Below, one piece after another: positions 34,140-43,165 of a stretch of 64,000 nucleotides of DNA. The DNA is taken from contig CAWAMN010000002.1 in NCBI GenBank assembly GCA_963783235.1, forward strand, positions 1,054,001 through 1,118,000. The letters run 5' to 3'. Made by a program: the position numbers and the translations under genes. Numbering within the stretch: the stretch's first letter is position 1; each line of letters starts with the position of its first letter. This DNA is from Thiohalomonas sp963783235. GTDB taxonomy: Bacteria > Pseudomonadota > Gammaproteobacteria > Thiohalomonadales > Thiohalomonadaceae. The notes under the pieces are model-generated. The model was not told the DNA's origin, did not search any database, and was given only the letters and a program-made list of their open reading frames with translations.

Positions 34140-34925
34140 ATGGATAAACCGCTGAAACCACCCAAGGGGCTGTTGCGCCCGATTGGCCGCGCCATCGCCG
34201 ATTTCGAAATGATCCAGGATGGAGACCGGGTCCTGCTGGGCCTTTCCGGCGGGAAGGACTCCCTTTCGTTGCTGCAAGTTCTTCTGCATCTGCAGCGACA
34301 TGCCCCGATCCGCTTCGAAGTGGGGGTGATCACCGTCGACCCGCAAATACCGGGCTTTGATCCCTCGCCCCTGAAGCCCTATCTCGACCAGCTGGGTGTT
34401 CCCTTTTTCTATAACAGTCAGCCCATCGCCAAAGAGGCAGAGAAGTACCAAAACGAGAAGAGCTTCTCTTTCTGCGCCTATTGCGCGCGAATGAAGCGGG
34501 GCACCATCTACAGCACCGCGCGCCGGGAGGGCTACAACGTCATCGCCCTCGCCCAGCATCTGGACGACCTGGCCGAGAGCTTCCTGATGTCCGCCTTTCA
34601 TCGCGGCCAGTTGCGCACCATGAAGGCGCACTACGTCAACGATGCCGGGGACCTGCGCATCATCAGGCCGCTCGTCTACGCGCGGGAGCGGCAGACCGCG
34701 GCCTTTGCGGAAAACGCAGAGCTGCCGGTCATTCCGGATAACTGTCCCGCCTGCTTCTCGATGCCGACCGAGCGCGAACACATGAAGCAGCTACTACTTG
34801 GCGAAGAGCAGCGTTACAAGCACCTGTTCAAGAATCTGCTCACCGCCATGCGACCGCTGATGACCGAGGATACCCCCACCGAGACGCCGCAAGCGGCCGC
34901 GGAAACCGAATCGGACGGGATGTGA
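34140..34925 (+). CDS. TtcA-like PP-loop ATPase (tRNA thiolation family)
   Basis: The 261-residue protein carries the PP-loop SGGKDS (36-41), a CxxC in FCAYCARMKRG (112-115) and NCPACFSMPTEREHMKQ near 198. IALAQHLDDLAESFLMS and the RIIRPLVYARE segment align with TtcA, which makes 2-thiocytidine in tRNA using an iron-sulfur cluster. However, canonical TtcA has a GHHRDD block and CxLCGSQ. The differences suggest a TtcA paralogue with a possibly different substrate. Its TGA overlaps the next gene's ATG, so translation is coupled. Confidence 0.8.
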   Translation: MDKPLKPPKGLLRPIGRAIADFEMIQDGDRVLLGLSGGKDSLSLLQVLLHLQRHAPIRFEVGVITVDPQIPGFDPSPLKPYLDQLGVPFFYNSQPIAKEAEKYQNEKSFSFCAYCARMKRGTIYSTARREGYNVIALAQHLDDLAESFLMSAFHRGQLRTMKAHYVNDAGDLRIIRPLVYARERQTAAFAENAELPVIPDNCPACFSMPTEREHMKQLLLGEEQRYKHLFKNLLTAMRPLMTEDTPTETPQAAAETESDGM

Positions 34926-35815
34926 TGGCCGGTTGTGCGCCGAAAACCGGCTGGCTGGGCCGTTCGATGCGGGCCTTTGCGGCCGTTCCCCTGCCGGCAG
35001 CCCACGCCATCGGCACCGCCCTGGGTCGAATGATCGATCTCTTCCCGAACCGCACCCGAGAGGTCACCCGCCGGAACATTGAGCTCTGCCTGCCGGAACT
35101 GTCGCCGGATGAACGTCATCGGCTGGCGCGGCGCAGCCTGGTCGAGACGGGCAAAACCCTGGCCGAGACACCCAGGACGTGGTGCAGCGAACCCGAAGAG
35201 ATCCTGACTTGGGTCAAAGGCGTCAGCGGAGAGACCGCGGTGAAGCAGGCGCTTTCAGAGGGCCGCGGCGTGATCGTCGCCGGACCGCACCTCGGGGCCT
35301 GGGAAATGATCGGGCTCTACCTGGGTGCCCATTACCCGATCACCAGCCTCTATCGTCCGCCGCAAAGCCCCGCTCTTGAAAAGCTGATGACGGCCGGACG
35401 CGAACGCACCGGTGCGAGCCTGGTGCCAACTGATGCCAAGGGGGTGCGGAGCCTGTTCAAACGCCTGGCCAGAGGGGAGATGGTGGGGATTCTGCCCGAC
35501 CAGGACCCGGGCTACAAAGCGGGCGTCTTCGCACCCTTTTTCGGTGTGCCGGCGGTCACGATGACCCTGCTCTCCAAGCTCGCCGTCAAGAGCCGCGCCC
35601 TGGTCGTCGTCGGCTTTGCCGAACGCCTGCCGCAGGGTGGCTACCACATCCATCTCATTCCGGTGGAGGATGCCATCTACGATCCCGACTTAAGCGCATC
35701 CGCCGCCGCCCTCAACCAAGCGGTGGAAAAGGCGATCCGCCGCCGTCCCGAACAGTACCAGTGGAGCTATAAGCGCTTTCGCCGCCGTCCCAGGGGCGAG
35801 CCGGGGCTTTATTGA
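34925..35815 (+). CDS. LpxL/HtrB-family lipid A acyltransferase
   Basis: The 296-residue protein has the LpxL/HtrB pattern: TREVTRRNIELCLPELSPDE, the catalytic HxxxxE-type motif in GPHLGAWEM, SLYRPPQSPALEKLM, and GILPDQDPGYKAGVFAPFFG. It adds a secondary acyl chain to lipid A at the inner membrane or acts on a related lipid. The start ATG overlaps the stop of the TtcA-like gene; the pairing of thiolation and acyltransferase genes may be only positional. A second, divergent-type acyltransferase lies convergently 181 bp away. Confidence 0.85.
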   Translation: MAGCAPKTGWLGRSMRAFAAVPLPAAHAIGTALGRMIDLFPNRTREVTRRNIELCLPELSPDERHRLARRSLVETGKTLAETPRTWCSEPEEILTWVKGVSGETAVKQALSEGRGVIVAGPHLGAWEMIGLYLGAHYPITSLYRPPQSPALEKLMTAGRERTGASLVPTDAKGVRSLFKRLARGEMVGILPDQDPGYKAGVFAPFFGVPAVTMTLLSKLAVKSRALVVVGFAERLPQGGYHIHLIPVEDAIYDPDLSASAAALNQAVEKAIRRRPEQYQWSYKRFRRRPRGEPGLY

Positions 35816-35831
35816 TACCCGGCGGGCGGTT

Positions 35832-35945
35832 GGAGCGGCTTCCAGCCGCGAAAGCTTCCCGGCCCCTGTCAGGGCGCCTCGCGAAATCCCGAACCGGGTT
35901 TGTTTTTCATTTGTAGGGGGGCGGGGAGCCATCGCGCCGCGTCTG
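35832..35945. repeat. Tandem duplication, copy 1 (derived)
   Basis: These 114 bp repeat 35960-36074 almost exactly: REP palindrome GGAGCGGCTTCCAGCCGCGA, GCGCCTCGCGAAATCCC, and TTGTAGGGGGGCGGGGAGCC. Copy 2 includes the 3' end of the acyltransferase gene, so copy 1 duplicates a gene end with no gene attached. Confidence 0.85.
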
Positions 35946-35959
35946 AACGAAGCGCCGTT

Positions 35960-36074
35960 GGAGCGGCTTCCAGCCGCGAAAACTTCCCGGCCCCCGTCAG
36001 GGCGCCTCACGAAATCCCGAGCCGGGTTTGTTTTTCATTTTGTAGGGGGGCGGGGAGCCATCGGGCCGCGTCTG
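35960..36074. repeat. Tandem duplication, copy 2 (contains 3' end of acyltransferase)
   Basis: This is the parental copy of the 128-bp-offset duplication. It runs from a REP palindrome through the stop codon (35997) and last ~25 codons of the minus-strand gene. Confidence 0.85.
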
Positions 36075-36995
36075 GAAGATGCGCAGGGACCACATGTACT
36101 GCTCCGGGGCGACACGGATCATCTCCTCGAGGGCGCGGTTCATGTGGGCGGCATCGGCCACCTCGTCGCCGCTGGGGTAACCCTCCAGGGCGGGAAACAG
36201 GCGTGCGGTGTAGCGGCCGGTCTCCGGGTGGTAATAGGCCATGTAGGGAACGACGGTGGCCCGACAGAGTTTGGAGAGCCGCGACAGCGCCGGGATGGTC
36301 GCCGCGGGGATGCCGAAGAACGGGGCGAAAACGGAACGGTCGGGCCCCAGATCCTCGTCGGGCAGATAGTAGAGGGCGTAGCCGGCGCGGGTGGCCTTCA
36401 CCACCGGGCGCATGCTGTCTTCCCGCTCGTAGATGAGCGCCCCGAGCCTGGCCCGGCCACGGGCAATGAACCAGTCCAGCAGGTCGTTGCGACCCTCCTT
36501 GAAGATGCTCACCACCGGGTGCTCCAGGTTGTAGGCGATACCCGCCGCATCCAAGGCCACGTGGTGGCAGGTCAGCAGAATCACGGGCCGACCCGCTTCC
36601 AGGTGGGGACGCACGTGCTCTTCCCCCTCCAGGTCCAGCGCGCTTTCGAGCCGCCGGCGACTGCCCCACCAGAGGATGCCGTAGTCGAACATGCAGCGGC
36701 TTATGTTACGGAAGAAGCCGACCGCCAACGCCGACCGCTCCGCTTCGCTCTTCTCGGGGAAGCACCAGGCCAGATTGGTCTCGACGATGGAGCGGCGCTT
36801 GGGATTGCGCCGCAGGGCCTGATCCCCCAGCCAGGTACCGAGGCGCCGGCGCAGGCCACCGGGCAGATGCGATAGCAGCCAGAGGAAACCGAGGCCGATC
36901 CACAGCGCCCAATAGCGGGGCGCGAGAAAGCGGCGGGAGAAGGGCGGGGGATAGGGAGATGTCGGGAGCTGCGCTCCCGGTTTCTTTTCGTTCAC
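35997..36995 (-). CDS. LpxL/LpxP-type lauroyl acyltransferase
   Basis: The 332-residue protein starts with a basic, Pro-rich stretch and a membrane anchor (YWALWIGLGFLWLLSHL). It shows RRSIVETNLAWCFPEKSEAE, the catalytic HHVALD motif, VVSIFKEGRNDLLDWFIARG and PDEDLGPDRSVFAPFFGIPA, all hallmarks of the LpxL/LpxM/LpxP family. It is closer to classical LpxL than the gene at 34925. Lipid A secondary acylation at the inner membrane is the expected reaction. Its 3' end has been tandemly duplicated. Confidence 0.88.
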   Translation of the reverse strand: MNEKKPGAQLPTSPYPPPFSRRFLAPRYWALWIGLGFLWLLSHLPGGLRRRLGTWLGDQALRRNPKRRSIVETNLAWCFPEKSEAERSALAVGFFRNISRCMFDYGILWWGSRRRLESALDLEGEEHVRPHLEAGRPVILLTCHHVALDAAGIAYNLEHPVVSIFKEGRNDLLDWFIARGRARLGALIYEREDSMRPVVKATRAGYALYYLPDEDLGPDRSVFAPFFGIPAATIPALSRLSKLCRATVVPYMAYYHPETGRYTARLFPALEGYPSGDEVADAAHMNRALEEMIRVAPEQYMWSLRIFQTRPDGSPPPYKMKNKPGSGFREAP

Positions 36996-37079
36996 GTATC
37001 GGTGTTCAAGTTTGGACCACAGAGCACATGGAGCGGGGAACAGCCTCGCCGGTGTGAGCTCAGTGGTGAATTTTCTCTT

Positions 37080-37958
37080 TTATCGAAGTTCGCTCAGCAA
37101 CCGTCCGATCATGCGATCCGCCTGTGAAGCGTAGCCGCCACCGAACAGGTTGAAGTGGTTGAGGATGTGGTAGAGGTTGTAAAGGGTCTTGCGCACCCCA
37201 TACCCCGGAGCCACCGGCCAGGCATCATTATACGCATCATAGAAGCGGGCGCCGGGCCCTCCGAACAATTCGGTCATAGCCAGATCCGCCTCGCGATCAC
37301 CGTAATAGGTGGCGGGATCGAAGATAACCGGCTCACCCGCGCTCGTCGCCGCCCAGTTGCCGCCCCACAGGTCGCCGTGAAGCAGCGAGGGGACCGGCGT
37401 ATAGCCGTCGAGAAGTGCGGGGAAGCGCTCCTTCAGCTCCTCGCCCCCGTTTAGCAGCGATCGCGTGGCTCCGTTGCGGGCGGCCAGCTCCAGCTGAAAG
37501 CCCAGGCGCTTCTCGCGCCAGAAGCTCACCCAATCGCTGTCCCACCCATTGGGCTGCGGCGTGGCACCGATGACATTATCCCGATGCCAACCGAAACGTT
37601 CGGCCGTTGACCGATGCATCGCCGCCAGTGCCCGGCCGAAGCGATCGGGCGGGGCGCTGCCGCCCATCTCCAGATTTTCCAGTACCAAATAGGCCTGCCC
37701 GGCGGCGGTGCCCCAGCAAATCGGACGCGGAACCCGGATGGTTTCCGTCGCCGCCATTTCGTTAAGACCCTCGGCTTCGGCCTCGAACATTTCCGAAAGC
37801 GAAGCATCGTTGGTCTTCACGAAATAGGTGCGTTCGCCATCACTCACCCGGTAGGCGCTATTGATGCAACCCCCGCCTATATTCCGGGTCGAATCGACCG
37901 TGAACGGTGTCCCCGAGGCCTCTCCGATCTGGTTTGCAATGATGTCCCACATCGTCAT
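37080..37958 (-). CDS. Fructosamine kinase family protein
   Basis: The 292-residue kinase-fold protein has NIGGGCINSAYRVSDGERTY (nucleotide loop), YFVKTNDASLSEMFEAEAEG, the catalytic loop SLLHGDLWGGNWAA and the metal-binding VIFDPATYYGDREADLAM. These match fructosamine/ketosamine-3-kinases, which phosphorylate sugars on glycated amines or proteins for repair. AAGGAG lies six bases before the ATG at 37958; an earlier ATG at 37964 directly follows the site and is less likely. It stands alone. Confidence 0.92.
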   Translation of the reverse strand: MTMWDIIANQIGEASGTPFTVDSTRNIGGGCINSAYRVSDGERTYFVKTNDASLSEMFEAEAEGLNEMAATETIRVPRPICWGTAAGQAYLVLENLEMGGSAPPDRFGRALAAMHRSTAERFGWHRDNVIGATPQPNGWDSDWVSFWREKRLGFQLELAARNGATRSLLNGGEELKERFPALLDGYTPVPSLLHGDLWGGNWAATSAGEPVIFDPATYYGDREADLAMTELFGGPGARFYDAYNDAWPVAPGYGVRKTLYNLYHILNHFNLFGGGYASQADRMIGRLLSELR

Positions 37959-38187
37959 GTGCATCTCCTTGTCCCGAACGAGTTGCGATTCTACTGGATC
38001 TTAGAAGGCCGAAAAGAGTCGGACGTGGGCGTACACGACCGGCCAAAATCCTGCTGACCTGCACAGGGACGGTCAGTGGGCACTCACTGCCGGGGCTTAT
38101 GGCGCTATAAAGACCTATCCGGTTGTTTTCCTGAGATTTACGTATACCCTTGACTGTTTTCGGCCGGTTTGTATTCACGAGGATCCC

Positions 38188-38748
38188 ATGGCCAAGCTCT
38201 ACTCCGAGATCGATGCCGAAATGGAAGCCTGGATTGAGGCGCAGCCCATGTTCTTCAATGCCACGGCCCCGCTGTCAGAAGATGGTCACATCAACCTCTC
38301 CCCTCGCGGGCTGGATACGTTACGCGTGCTCGGTCCGCGCGAGGTCGCCTACCTCGATCTGACCGGTAGCGGAAACGAAACTGCCGCTCATTTGGCGGAG
38401 AACGGCCGCATTACCCTCATGTTTTGCGCTTTTTCCGGCAAGCCGAAAATTCTGCGCCTCTATGGTCAGGGCATGGTGGTGGCACCGGGGGAGCCGGAAT
38501 GGGATTCCCTGCGCTGCCTGTTTCCCGCCAGCCTCAGGGGGGAGCGACAGATCATCCGCGTCGATGTACGCCGTATCCAGAGCTCCTGCGGCTTCGGCGT
38601 CCCGCTCATGGAGTACAAGGGCCAACGGGAAGAATTGATGGCCTGGACCGACAAGAAAGGCCCCGAAGGAATCAGCGATTATCACGCTCGCAAAAACGCC
38701 GTTAGCATCGATGGCCTCCCCGCCCCCCGGATGGCTCGAAAGGACTGA
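38188..38748 (+). CDS. Pyridoxamine 5'-phosphate oxidase-fold protein
   Basis: The 186-residue protein reads MFFNATAPLSEDGHINLSPR, VAYLDLTGSGNETAAHLAEN, ITLMFCAFSGKPKILRLYGQ and SSCGFGVPLMEYKGQREEL. This is the flavin-binding split-barrel of the PNPOx-like group, as a stand-alone domain of unknown substrate; it is too divergent to be PdxH. The start follows GAGGATCCC. No operon partner. Confidence 0.85.
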   Translation: MAKLYSEIDAEMEAWIEAQPMFFNATAPLSEDGHINLSPRGLDTLRVLGPREVAYLDLTGSGNETAAHLAENGRITLMFCAFSGKPKILRLYGQGMVVAPGEPEWDSLRCLFPASLRGERQIIRVDVRRIQSSCGFGVPLMEYKGQREELMAWTDKKGPEGISDYHARKNAVSIDGLPAPRMARKD

Positions 38749-38889
38749 GCTCTCGGGCGCCCAACACCCCAACGGGCTTTGCCGCTCTCCTGCTCCTTGG
38801 GCTTCCGGCGCCTGGCGGGGTTAAAGGCTTTTGGGGTCGTGGCCGAAACGTCTCTATAATGGCCGTTTGCCCCATTCCGAGAGATCGCA

Positions 38890-40356
38890 TTGAGTAAGGC
38901 CGGCAGTCAAAAAGCGCTCGATAGCTGGGTTCGTCGCATTCGCGATGAAGAGATGCCCATTTTCGGCCATACCGTCCAGCAAATCGTGACCGTCGCCGAG
39001 GACGACGAGGCCCCTGCCGCCGATCTGGCCCACGTCATCCTTCAGGACGCCTCGATGACCACGCGTGTCCTCAAGCTGGCCAATACGATCTATTACAACC
39101 CGCGTGAGCAGGGCATCAGCACCGTCAGCCGGGCCGTGGTGGTATTGGGCTTCACCACCGTCCACAACATGTGTTTGTCCATCGCCCTGGTCGACAGCTT
39201 CGTCCACGGCAGCGCCCGGGATCGGCTCACCCGCCAACTGGCCCGCTCGATTCACGCCGCCGTGCAGGCTCGCACCGTCGCCATCGAACAGGGTGACGAT
39301 TCACCGGAAGAGGTGTTCATCGCCACACTCCTGCTTCACTTGGGCGAGCTTGCTTTCTGGTGTTTTAGCGGCGAGGTGGGTGACGAGCTCGATGCCGTCA
39401 TGCGCCAGCCCGGCTATACGCCGGAGCAGGCGCAGGATGAGGTACTGGGTTTTCGCTTACGAAACCTGACGCTAAGCCTGGCCCGCGAATGGCGGCTTCA
39501 CGATCTGCTGCGCGAGACCCTCGCCGATCCGAAAAGCGCCGGAAACCGGGGACGCACCATTCTTCTCAGCCACGAACTGGCCGAAAACGCGGAGAAGTAT
39601 GGCTGGTCGGCCCCCGAGACAGCCGAGGCCGGTCAGAGGATCGCCAAGCTGAGTGGAAAAAAAGATCACCAGATGCGCTCCCTGCTCCATCAGAATGCAC
39701 GGGAGGCGGCGCACATCGCCGCGGTATTCGGCGCAACCGCCGCGGCAAAGGCGATTCCCATTCCCAGCCAGTACGCCAGCGAGGCCGACGAGGCAGACGG
39801 AGAAGAGGAGGAACTGCCCCGCTATCCGGAGCCCGACGGCATGCTGCAGCTCAAGATCCTGCGGGAGCTCTCGATGCTGCTCGAGAGGGGTGGCGACTTC
39901 AATCTGGTAATGGAGCTCACCCTGGAGGGCATCTATCGGGGCGTCGGCATCGACCGCACACTTTTCGCACTGGTTTCACGGGACAAGCGCAGCCTGCGGG
40001 CCAAGTACGCGCTCGGCGAGCAGGGCGATGAGTTAACTCAACGCTTTCATTTCAACCGGGCAGAGGGGAATAACATCTTTTTCGAGTCCATGGCCGCGCC
40101 GCGCTGCTTCTGGTACGAGCAAAAACGTACGGCGGAGCTCGAAAGGCTGGTGACCGGCTCTGTGACCGGGGTGATCGGCCGCGTCCCTTTTTTTGCTTGC
40201 CCCATCGTCATCAATGACCTGCCCATCGGCGTCTTCTATGCCGACCGAGGCCTCTCCGGACGCGCTCTGGATGGAGAGAGCTTTGAAAGCTTCAAGCACT
40301 TTACCAAGCAGGCGAATATGGGCCTGAGCCTGATCGCCGCCCGGCGGAGCCGCTGA
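38890..40356 (+). CDS. HDOD and GAF domain signalling protein
   Basis: The 488-residue protein starts with TTG. Residues ~15-270 form an HDOD domain (DLAHVILQDASMTTRVLKLA, IATLLLHLGELAFWCF), and ~310-485 a GAF-like domain (MLQLKILRELSMLLERGGDF, YRGVGIDRTLFALVSRDKR, ACPIVINDLPIGVFYADRG). HDOD proteins lack the catalytic HD pair and act as signalling scaffolds, for example in stress and motility control. It lies upstream of priA on the same strand but is separated by 370 bp of regulatory-looking DNA. Confidence 0.85.
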   Translation: MSKAGSQKALDSWVRRIRDEEMPIFGHTVQQIVTVAEDDEAPAADLAHVILQDASMTTRVLKLANTIYYNPREQGISTVSRAVVVLGFTTVHNMCLSIALVDSFVHGSARDRLTRQLARSIHAAVQARTVAIEQGDDSPEEVFIATLLLHLGELAFWCFSGEVGDELDAVMRQPGYTPEQAQDEVLGFRLRNLTLSLAREWRLHDLLRETLADPKSAGNRGRTILLSHELAENAEKYGWSAPETAEAGQRIAKLSGKKDHQMRSLLHQNAREAAHIAAVFGATAAAKAIPIPSQYASEADEADGEEEELPRYPEPDGMLQLKILRELSMLLERGGDFNLVMELTLEGIYRGVGIDRTLFALVSRDKRSLRAKYALGEQGDELTQRFHFNRAEGNNIFFESMAAPRCFWYEQKRTAELERLVTGSVTGVIGRVPFFACPIVINDLPIGVFYADRGLSGRALDGESFESFKHFTKQANMGLSLIAARRSR

Positions 40357-40727
40357 GCATGGCCGACTAACATAAAGTCTTGACCGATAACAACCACTTC
40401 CCGCGACTTTATGCACAACCGGATCCGCCTCCAATCGAACCGCGACGGATCTTTGGCACACTCCATTAGAGATCGCTAAAGAAACCGCAAGCAACTGTAA
40501 AATAAGGTCTTTTTATATTGGTCAATTTGTGCGCAATTTAACAGACCTTTAACAATGATGCGGTCTAGAGGACGATTTTCCCAATCTATCCACAAAGTTA
40601 TCCACAGGATTTGTGGATATCTGTCCTACACAAGGAAAGACAACCAGTTAGGGCATTTTCTGAAGAAAAATTCTCAGAAAATTTCCGCAAAGCGGCCCCT
40701 GTCAATACCGGATGTTAGACTCCTCCC
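40357..40727. other. AT-rich region between HDOD gene and priA
   Basis: A CATAAAGTC ... GACTTTATG inverted pair (40372-40413) follows the HDOD stop. AT-rich DNA at 40500-40555 precedes a cluster of DnaA-box-like sequences (40586-40618). No gene is visible. Confidence 0.5.
40586..40618. promoter_or_regulatory. DnaA-box cluster upstream of priA
   Basis: TATCCACAA, the perfect box TTATCCACA (40598-40606) and TTGTGGATA lie within 33 bp. In reverse orientation the block is the same core (CCTGTGGATAACTTTGTGGA) as in the two units at 27974 and 28310. It may control priA or bind DnaA as a titration site. Confidence 0.6.
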
Positions 40728-42935
40728 ATGTCCGAACCCGTGCTCCGTATCGCCGTTCCCTCCCCCTTGCGACGACTTTTCGACTACCTGCCGCCGAAGA
40801 GTGCCGTTGGCGAGGCGATCACGCCGGGACAGCGGTTTCAGGTGCCTTTCGGGCAGCGGCAGATCGTCGGCGTTCTGGTTGAAATAGCCGACCAGACCGA
40901 TGTCCCCGCCGAGCGCCTGAAACGGGCCACCGCCTGCCTGGATGAGACCCCGCTCTGGAATGCCACCGAAAGGCGCCTGCTGGCCTGGGCGGTGGATTAT
41001 TATCACCACCCGCCGGGAGAGGTGTACCAAACCGCTCTTCCGGTGCTGCTGCGTCGGGGGCGTGCGGCGCACGCGACCGGCATGCGCCGCTACCGCGCCA
41101 GCGCCGAGGGGCTCGCCCAATCCCCGGGGGAACCCCGGCGGGCTCCCAAGCAGGCGGCACTGCTCGATTTTCTGCGCAATGCCCCCGAAGGCCTTACCGC
41201 CGAGGCACTGACAACCCGGTTGGACAACTGGCGCCCGGCACTGGCCCGGCTCGAGGAGCGGGGCTGGGCGGAAACCCGGGAGGGGCCCTGCCTCCCCGCC
41301 CCGGAGGCCGAGCCCGCAGGGATCCGTCCGACTCTGAATCCCGCCCAGGAGGCGGCCATCGGCGCGGTGGCCGAGAACGGTGAAGGGTTCGGTGCCTTTT
41401 TGGTGGATGGAGTGACGGGAAGCGGAAAAACCGAGGTCTATCTCGGCATCATCGAGCGGGTCCTCGCCGCCGGTCGACAGGCGTTGGTACTGGTACCGGA
41501 GATCGGGCTGACGCCCCAGCTCATCGACCGTTTCCGGAGACGCTTTCCGGTGCCCATTGCCGTCCTGCATTCGGGGCTCTCCGATAGCGAACGCCTCTGC
41601 GCGTGGCTGGCGGCCCGGGACGGCAGCGCCCCCGTCGTCATCGGTACCCGTTCGGCGGTCTTCACCCCCATGGCCGACCTGGGGGTCATCGTGGTCGATG
41701 AGGAGCATGATCCCTCGTTCAAGCAGCAGGACGGCTTTCGCTACTCGGGACGGGATGTGGCTGTCATGCGTGCCGGGCTCACCGACATTCCGGTGGTACT
41801 CGGCTCGGCCACGCCGTCGGTGGAAACCCTCCACAATGCCCGGCAGGGGCGCTATCGCCCGCTGGTGCTGCCCGAGAGGGCCGGCTCTGCCCTGCATCCG
41901 GATTTGCACCTGATTGATGTGCGCACCAGGCCGCTCACCGACGGTCTCTCCGAGCCGCTCATCAAAGCGATCGAGCGCCATATCGCAGCCGACGGTCAAG
42001 TGCTCGTTTTCCTGAACCGGCGCGGTTACTCACCCACCGTGTTTTGCCGCGAGTGCCGCTGGCAGAGCAGCTGCGCACGCTGCGATGCCCGCATGGTCTA
42101 CTATGCGGCCGCGCGGCGGCTGCGTTGTCATCACTGCGGGGCCGACCGACCGCTTCCACCTCAGTGCCCGGAGTGCGGCAGCCGGGACCTGGCACCGGTG
42201 GGCCAGGGCACCGAACGGGTGGAAGAGGCCCTTCGCAGTCGCTTCCGAGACGTGGGATTGGTGCGCATCGATCGGGACAGCACCCGCCGCAAGGGCGCCA
42301 TGGGCGATCTGCTCAGTGAGGTGAGGGACGGTCGCGCACGGATTCTGGTGGGCACGCAGATGCTGGCCAAGGGCCACCACTTCCCCGAGGTGACACTGGT
42401 GGGTATCGTCGGTGCCGATCAGGGGCTTTTCAGTGCCGACTTCCGCGCTGCCGAGCGCATGGCCCAGCTCATCATTCAGGTCGCGGGCCGCGCCGGACGG
42501 GCCGAACGTCCCGGCGAAGTGCTGATCCAGACCGAGTTTCCCGAGCATCCGCTATTGTCCGGCCTGGTCGAACACGACTACGGGCATCTGGCCCGATCCC
42601 TGCTCGATGAGCGCCGGGAGACCGGCTGGCCACCGTTTTCACACCTGGCCCTGCTGCGGGCCGAAGCGGTCGACCGCGACGGGCCGGTGGCCTTCCTGGA
42701 AGAGGCCCGCAATCTGGCCGTGGGCTTTGGCCTGCCCGGCGTGGAGATTTGGGAACCGGTACCGGCGCCCATGGAGAAGCGCGCCGGACGGGTCCGGGCC
42801 CAACTCCTGCTCCAGTCGGAGCAGCGCTCGGCCCTGCATCGCCTGCTCGCCGCCTGGACGCCGCAGCTGGAGAGCCTCAAAACGGGACGTCGCGTGCGCT
42901 GGTCGCTCGACGTGGATCCCGGCGAGATGTTCTGA
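40728..42935 (+). CDS. priA: Primosomal protein N' (replication restart helicase)
   Basis: The 735-residue protein is typical PriA. The N-terminal DNA-binding domain begins LRIAVPSPLRRLFDYLPP. The helicase core has GVTGSGKTEVYLGIIERVL (Walker A), VVDEEHDPSFKQQ (DEEH) and ATPSVETLHNA-type motifs. Zinc ligands occur in FCRECRWQSSCARCDARM and CHHCGADRPLPPQCPECGS. It binds stalled forks and reloads DnaB. No ribosome site is obvious (ACTCCTCCC precedes the ATG). Length matches the family. Confidence 0.97.
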   Translation: MSEPVLRIAVPSPLRRLFDYLPPKSAVGEAITPGQRFQVPFGQRQIVGVLVEIADQTDVPAERLKRATACLDETPLWNATERRLLAWAVDYYHHPPGEVYQTALPVLLRRGRAAHATGMRRYRASAEGLAQSPGEPRRAPKQAALLDFLRNAPEGLTAEALTTRLDNWRPALARLEERGWAETREGPCLPAPEAEPAGIRPTLNPAQEAAIGAVAENGEGFGAFLVDGVTGSGKTEVYLGIIERVLAAGRQALVLVPEIGLTPQLIDRFRRRFPVPIAVLHSGLSDSERLCAWLAARDGSAPVVIGTRSAVFTPMADLGVIVVDEEHDPSFKQQDGFRYSGRDVAVMRAGLTDIPVVLGSATPSVETLHNARQGRYRPLVLPERAGSALHPDLHLIDVRTRPLTDGLSEPLIKAIERHIAADGQVLVFLNRRGYSPTVFCRECRWQSSCARCDARMVYYAAARRLRCHHCGADRPLPPQCPECGSRDLAPVGQGTERVEEALRSRFRDVGLVRIDRDSTRRKGAMGDLLSEVRDGRARILVGTQMLAKGHHFPEVTLVGIVGADQGLFSADFRAAERMAQLIIQVAGRAGRAERPGEVLIQTEFPEHPLLSGLVEHDYGHLARSLLDERRETGWPPFSHLALLRAEAVDRDGPVAFLEEARNLAVGFGLPGVEIWEPVPAPMEKRAGRVRAQLLLQSEQRSALHRLLAAWTPQLESLKTGRRVRWSLDVDPGEMF

Positions 42936-43165
42936 GGCTGCGCGCCTCCTGACGGGAGGGGTGTCGCGGTTTCAGGTAGGGGGGCCGCCCTCGGCGCGAA
43001 CTCCCGAAAACAAAATCGCCGCGGAGGTGCCCCTGAAAATGGATTGCGGCCGGCGGTGGATACACAGTGCAAGATGCAAGATAATAGGTGGTTTCCGCGC
43101 GACGGGCGCCGTCTCGGCTGCTAATTTCCTAATCCTGCACTTTATACCGGTATTTATTTAGCCTG

